A DNA stretch of 64,000 nucleotides, taken from Lactuca virosa (Eukaryota; Streptophyta; Magnoliopsida; Asterales; Asteraceae). This document shows, in pieces, positions 58,691-64,000 of this stretch. How positions within the stretch are numbered: position 1 is the first letter of the stretch; each line of letters opens with the position of its first letter. The DNA is taken from the NCBI GenBank assembly GCA_928212115.1, contig CAKMRJ010005745.1, positions 67,809,160 through 67,873,159 of the forward strand. The letters run 5' to 3'. Both the position numbers and the translations under genes were made by a program. The notes beneath the pieces were generated by a model. The model had not been told where the DNA came from and searched no databases. It saw nothing but the letters and a program-made list of their open reading frames with translations.

Positions 58691-59290
58691 GTTCCACGAT
58701 TGGATTGTGGAAATAGAAATCATGCTTCTCTTCCTCCACCTCCTCCAATAATTCTCCCTGACCCATGTGTTCGAAGACTTGAAAAGTTCAAGGTCACTCA
58801 AGCCCTATTGGAAAAAGACATGAAAATGGAAAGTCTATATGTGCTCATGTCTTGGATAAAAGGTCACATATTGATAGATTGGGAATGTTAGGTGTCTATG
58901 TCTCAAGGAAGTTGGCTATTGACTTGATTCTTCATTCACTTCCCGAATCATATGGTAAGTTCGTTAGAGAGTACTATATGATGGACCACGCCATAACTCT
59001 TATTGACTTGAATTATTTGCTTATTGCTGCTAAATCAGAAATGATATGGCGCACTAGTCGGCAAACTTGTCTGGTAAATCAATATCCCAACCCTCTATGG
59101 GAAATGGTAACATTGGAAGTCCAGAAAAGTTTTCTCTACGCAAGAGAAAGGCTGAGTCTGAGATAGTCCCGTGTACCATTCCAGAAGAATCCATATGTTT
59201 CTACTGCTAAAAGAGGGGGCATTGGTTACGAAGCTGTCCTGACTACCTGAGAGATCTAAGAGATGGGAGAGTCAAGATGTATGACTCTGC
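58691..59290 (+). pseudogene. gag: Copia gag remnant of the nested element
   Basis: The parts read in three frames: a start-proximal segment (58700-58890, 'ACVRRLEKF' type), the UBN2-like core (58852-59166, 'RKLAIDLILHSLPESYGKFVREYYMM' then 'LNYLLIAAKSEM'), and a CCHC knuckle (59196-59237, C-x2-C-x4-H-x4-C) with a TAA (59208) directly after its second cysteine. Breaks near 58870 and 59170 shift the frame. Gag packages element RNA; a non-autonomous element with gag only would need pol in trans. This copy cannot make the protein. Confidence 0.85.
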
Positions 59291-62200
59291 ATCAGGTAAA
59301 ATCCACTATATAACTCTATTAAGTTCTTTTTAGATTCTTAATACATGATGTGATAAGATTACATTTGGAGTTTTGTAGAATCGAAGAAAAAGGAAGCTTA
59401 AAAGGAAAGAAGTGAGCTAAATCTGGTTATGAAGAAATGGATTTTAATCGCATGATTCAAAGATCGGATTGTTTGAGCTACTACTTTAGAATTAGGATAG
59501 ATTGCTAAATAATATTTACATAGTTTTCATTTGTAATCGCGTTGTAAGGACAATATTTTTCCGCAATAAAATAAATGTTGATTTATCTTATTTATATTTC
59601 CTTGCAATGGATTTATGAAAATTGGTGTTTGAATGGTTCTATTGTTCGAAATATTGTGAATGGATTTGATTTTTAGTTATGTTATTTGTGGTAATGTCAG
59701 AAATTTACCAAATGAGGAAAGTTTCTCATCACCCAAGTTCCAATAGGACAGAAACTTGGAATCATGCAACTGGTATTGTGTGATGAATGAGAATCTTCGT
59801 ATTTGGGAAATTAAGACTAATTCCTTGTTCACATAAGTATGTGAGTCAAGTGAAGGACTAGGAGATCTGGTACAGAATGTTGTGCACTGGTCAAGTCTAC
59901 CACAAAGAACGATAAGTTTATTCGTCATGATTTACTAAAAGTTTAGTAAACGTGATTATGCTTACAAGATTAAGTGTAATTCTGAATCATTGAAAAGTTT
60001 CAATGAATGGCAGAACGAATAAGAAGAATCAATGAAGGCAGAAAGATAAAAGGTTCTCCAATCTAAGAAGAAGGGAGAGTACTTTTGTATCGTGTTTTAT
60101 GATCGTCTTAAGAACCATATTACAATTCATCCTCTAAGGACACCTTAGTACACAAGTTTGGCTAAGAAGAGGAATGGTGAATTATAGAAATGGTTAAGTC
60201 AATAAGATGTATCATACTTCGTTCCAATATCAAGTCTTAGAGTTATACTCCAAGATTGTGAATTGAGTGAGATAATCTTAAGTAGAAATGTTCTTACACT
60301 TGCACATTTTGGTAAGTTGTGATGTCTTAAATAAGACAAAGACCAACTAGAACCAAATTGCGTGTAGTTTTGTCTTGATAAAGACACACACTGACTATTG
60401 AATATTTGTTTTGTCAAGAAATGTCTCTTGATAAGAGAATCTTATATGTCAAGAGGTCAGTGGGAGTCTAAAGATCTTGAAAAGTTTCAAGAACAAATCA
60501 AGAAGTAAACCTATTAAACACTAGCACACGACTTGAGGATTGTAACTTATCGTGTTGACAAAATTTTATTTCTGTGCCAATCCAGTTGAGTGATTATGCA
60601 TATGAGTTCTACGAGTTCTCAATAGAATGCATAAGGGCAAACACCTTGATCAATGAAAGTACATTGACTGGCATAGGTGAGCTGCTATATAACTTGGAAG
60701 CAATGGTGGGACCCTTGATGGCAAGAAATTAAGAATGAACAAGTTCTGTCCATAAGAGTTTGAATTTGTCACGAACATTATCTTACGATTATGGTTATGA
60801 CAGATTCACATAGATAGGAACCCATACACCATAAAATCTAAGTGTCATAAGGTTTCTCTCCTTCATGAAAATGATTGTGAGGAGACGCTTTCACTAAGAG
60901 AGATTTTAAGGAGATAGCGATTACGTAAATTGCATTCTCAAATTTGATTATGATTACGACATCCCTTTTCATAATTCGAATTGTGAGATTTAGCAATTAG
61001 TTTGAACAATCGAGACTTATTGCTATAAGTTCTGGAATTGTTTAGACACACATGTGAGCTGTCTAAAGTAAGGTGTATGAGTTTGAGATGCTTAGATAAA
61101 AGCTTATCAAAGCATATCGTATTAGAAACAATGAACTTTGGAAGTCAAAAAGTATTGTTTTGTAGAAGTTTAGCTGGTTTCTGAGTACGTGTCAAAGCTA
61201 GTGGAAGCATAAATGTTATGCTAGTATGGATATAATCATCATGTTAATGGGAGCATGATCATTATTTTAAGTATTGCAAGTTGGCTATATTAATTATAGA
61301 AAAACAAAAGTTTCACTTTACAAAGTTGTAGGGGTTGAAAAGTTGTTTTTGCTATAATTAAGGGAGAGGATGTTATACTTCGTTTCCAATCTAAAAGCTT
61401 AGATCGAGAAATTTTAATTGAATCTAGTCAAAGTAATATTTATTAAATGCATTCTCAAAGTTCGATTATGATTACGGCATCCCTCTTCATAGTTCGAATT
61501 TTGAGAACACGAAAAATAGAAATATTATGGCAAGAAACTGGTAAAGTATCACGTTTTCGCTGCGAATCGTATCCCATATGCTTCGGGTATAGGATCGATT
61601 GCATATACTGTAATATTCGACCGTTCTAAAATTTTCCAAATGCCTAGGGCATTAACAGGGAAAGAGTACTAGAATCAGATTTGACTGAATTAGTTAAACA
61701 ACTGTCAAGGATAATCTAAGGTTCGCCAAGGATTGGTCACTTGTGGATAGTTAGAAGTATAGTCATGGATGGACCATATTGACATTATTATGAATAGATA
61801 AGATTCTATTTAAAATGAGTTGTCATATGGAAAATATAGAAATGTTTCCATATTGGGAGTTGGACGTTAAGAATCTATGTCTAGATTAGAAACTTTTATG
61901 CATGAAGGATGTTCAAAGGAATGTACTTTGAATGTGAGACTTCATCTCTATGGAATTGTCTTTTAACAATCTCCAATAGAGCATTTTGTAATTTCATTGG
62001 CCGAGTCTTGGTGACTTTTGTGTCGTGACATTACGAAAGGACCGTTGCATAAAATGTTAAAATCTAACATATTTTATAAGTGGAAAGAATTTGGTATTCT
62101 CACACTTGTGGTAAGGATTGGGAATTATGAAATGAGTGTGATTGAAAATGTTATTCAACTATACTATTTCACAAAGTAAGGACCATAAGTAAACATAGTG

Positions 62201-63112
62201 TGCATGCTAAGAGCATGGGACAATTGTTGTTATAATTCAAGTAAGAAGTTGATTATCCGAAACAACAAATAATGAGTAATCAATATGGTGATTAAATAAA
62301 AGTGTTTTATTTATACTCAAAAGTTTGGGGCCATATAAAATTAGTATTATTCTTGTGTTTCAATTTCCATGTTTTGACTTCCTAAATAATTGAGTTATTT
62401 GAGAATAATCGAATTATTTGAACGTTCCACAGTCGCTCATAATTTGGGAGTAGGTATGAAAGAAGATTGTCATGAATTGGTTTGTAGATTGTCTAAAGTG
62501 TATTAGACATAGAAAAGGTTTGCTACAACGTTCATGAGTGCTTATGAATATGATTTGAGCATTGGATTAAACCCATGCTCACTTGGATCGCTTCATGGAT
62601 TTTATCACGAGTGATTGGTGAGACGATAATATCTTATATTCTTGAAACCGAGATGTGTGAGTTGTATCTTGCGAGTCGGTTGCACATTGATAATATGTAA
62701 ACACACCAGTAACTTGGTGTTATAAAACGTATTGTTGTGTGTGATTCGGTGAGTAAGTACAAGCGAGTATTGAGTCGAAGTTTATATGTTCCTTTAACAC
62801 AAAGTGGGATAAAAGCGATATCTGTGGGCCCCTCGATGATTTAGTGATGACAAAGGAAAGTGCTCAGCCGGGCCAGGACTGATTTGATTTGTTCAATTAG
62901 TCAGTCATCGTAAATCAGAAATCGGGAAACAACACATAGACTGAGAGAATGATTTCAATCCATGTCTCACATCTATACGATATCTAGAATGGAGGAATAT
63001 ATGATCCCTTATCTAAAGGATGCAAATCTGATAATATCAGAGTTGAGTGCGGCTTTTGAAAGCTACGATTGCTGATCAGGATCTGAAGTCATACGCAGAA
63101 TAGTTATTAGAC
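59291..63112 (+). other. non-coding internal region of the nested element
   Basis: This 3.8-kb stretch has no pol similarity in any frame that I can see, only short ORFs. It matches in reverse the minus-strand copies at 35303-38407 and 53643-54344, and its right 0.8 kb matches 55204-56063 of the autonomous Copia. Confidence 0.8.
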
Positions 63113-63129
63113 TTATCCAAGTAGGAGAT
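63113..63129 (+). other. polypurine tract region
   Basis: TTATCCAAGTAGGAGAT directly precedes the 3' LTR; the minus-strand relatives have the matching complement (CTCCCACTTGGATAAG) next to their LTRs. Confidence 0.75.
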
Positions 63130-63932
63130 TGTTGGATTAGTGTCTAAGCCCATAACTATTTTGGTATGTACTTGACCCGATGGAGCATGGTCCTTTTGGG
63201 TTGCCTTCACCAAAGCAACTTGATAGGATGATTTGTGGAGAATAAGATTAATTATGATTTATTAATATATTATGATAATAATATATTAAAGGAGAAATCA
63301 TATTGTTTAATTAATATTAGTCAAGAATTAATCAGAATTAATTTTTTGGGTAAAAGGCATTAATTACATAAAGGGGACTAGAACTGTCAATTGAGTGATA
63401 GTTGAATATTGGGCTAATGGACTCTATATTAGAGGAGTGGACGGATTCTATGGGGAAACCCATTAGAAATCATCCAAGGGCTCTAAAGGAGGAGTCCATG
63501 GGTTGCTTAGGGCCTAAGCAGTCAAATTAGGGTTTCCTTGTTTGATAACCCTAATAGCCTCACTATTTAAGGACCCCTAGGGCACCAAAAATGGGGCTAA
63601 GAGTCTCCTTAGGGTTTCTGTACGTTTTTGAGTGCCTCTCCTCTTTTCCTTCTTCATCCTCTTGCTCTTGGTGTTTGTGAGCCATTAGAGGACTGACATT
63701 TGTGACTCTAAGCTTTCAGAAGTCAATTACAAGAAGGAATAGATTGTTATTGCTACATAACAATCAAAGGTAAGATCTAAACCCTATTCTTATGTTAATA
63801 TTTGATTATCACATGCTAGATCTAGGGTTTATGGCTTTGGATGCTTATTGCATGTTCATTAGACAAACTAGATCCAAAGCTTTAGGGTTTGCATGTACAC
63901 CATAGGAATGTTGTACTGCTCAAAACCCATCA
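63130..63932 (+). repeat. 3' LTR of the nested element
   Basis: 803 bp, TGTTGGATTAG...AACCCATCA, complete. It matches the solo LTR at 3460-4252 and the 5' half at 56955-57431. Confidence 0.95.
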
Positions 63933-63937
63933 TAAGC

Positions 63938-64000
63938 AACTTCTCCGAGGTCCTTCATAGCAAAACAGTTCCTAAGCCAAGATTTAACCTCTTGCAAGGT
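63938..64000 (-). pseudogene. pol: Copia reverse transcriptase, upstream part of the interrupted gene
   Basis: On the minus strand 'TLQEVKSWLRNCFAMKDLGEV' reads toward 63938, the conserved lead-in to the RT motif that continues at 56949. It is cut by the window edge. Confidence 0.88.

Larger units (their letters stand above)
56950..63937 (+). mobile_element. complete non-autonomous Copia-type element nested in Copia pol
   Basis: The element is 56955-63932 with target repeats TAAGT (56950-56954) and TAAGC (63933-63937). It has a 5' LTR truncated internally, a long leader, a broken gag, about 3.8 kb non-coding sequence, a purine tract and an 803-bp 3' LTR. Removing it and one target copy makes the flanking RT frame continuous. 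There is no protease, integrase or RT sequence inside. LTR ends and 3' region match the minus-strand Copia, its likely helper. Confidence 0.92.

Overview
The window is plant nuclear DNA: AT-rich, intron-bearing and packed with nested retrotransposons, with no intact host gene that I can support. LTR styles, Copia elements carrying a large extra ORF, and chromodomain Gypsy LTRs suggest an Asteraceae genome, perhaps lettuce-like. That is inference from family resemblance, not a database match.

Layout. 1-2766: two Ty3/Gypsy LTR pieces in opposite orientations, sitting in a CACTA transposon. 2767-6946: the right part of that CACTA element (end of the TNP2 transposase gene, a degenerate second gene, subterminal repeats and terminal repeat), split by a Copia-type solo LTR (3460-4252). 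7737-20093: a complete 12.4-kb Ty1/Copia element with 367-bp LTRs, 5-bp target duplications, decayed gag and pol, and a long extra ORF downstream of pol behind an apparent internal promoter and leader intron. 20206-20880: a hAT-like MITE. 21686-21917: a SINE. 22733-28438: a Gypsy LTR cut by a second Gypsy 5' LTR, which holds a 2.5-kb solo LTR and has a second CACTA element just after its primer binding site. 28439 to about 34480: that CACTA region, with a broken TNP2 gene, a Harbinger-like MITE, an F-box/Sel1-like pseudogene and two unknown small ORFs.

34480-64000 is a stack of nested insertions. A large non-autonomous Copia-type element on the minus strand (34483-38407, resuming 53643-54344) is split by a chromodomain Gypsy complex (38408-53642; LTR-pol-gag-LTR-pol fragment). 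The left Gypsy LTR is itself split by a chimeric non-autonomous LTR element (39844-46660) with a 202-codon ORF of unknown function. At 54345 an unknown LTR fragment begins, cut at 54517 by a minus-strand autonomous Copia element. Its reverse transcriptase gene is split at 56954/63933 by a complete plus-strand non-autonomous element (56955-63932).

Functionally the window is an arena of element-on-element insertion. The autonomous minus-strand Copia and the gag-only elements share LTR ends, polypurine-tract flank and 3' untranslated sequence, so the former plausibly mobilised the latter. Most ORFs carry stops and frameshifts. The least explained parts are the Copia extra-ORF cassette, the GTTTACGGCC motif arrays, and the 202-codon ORF.
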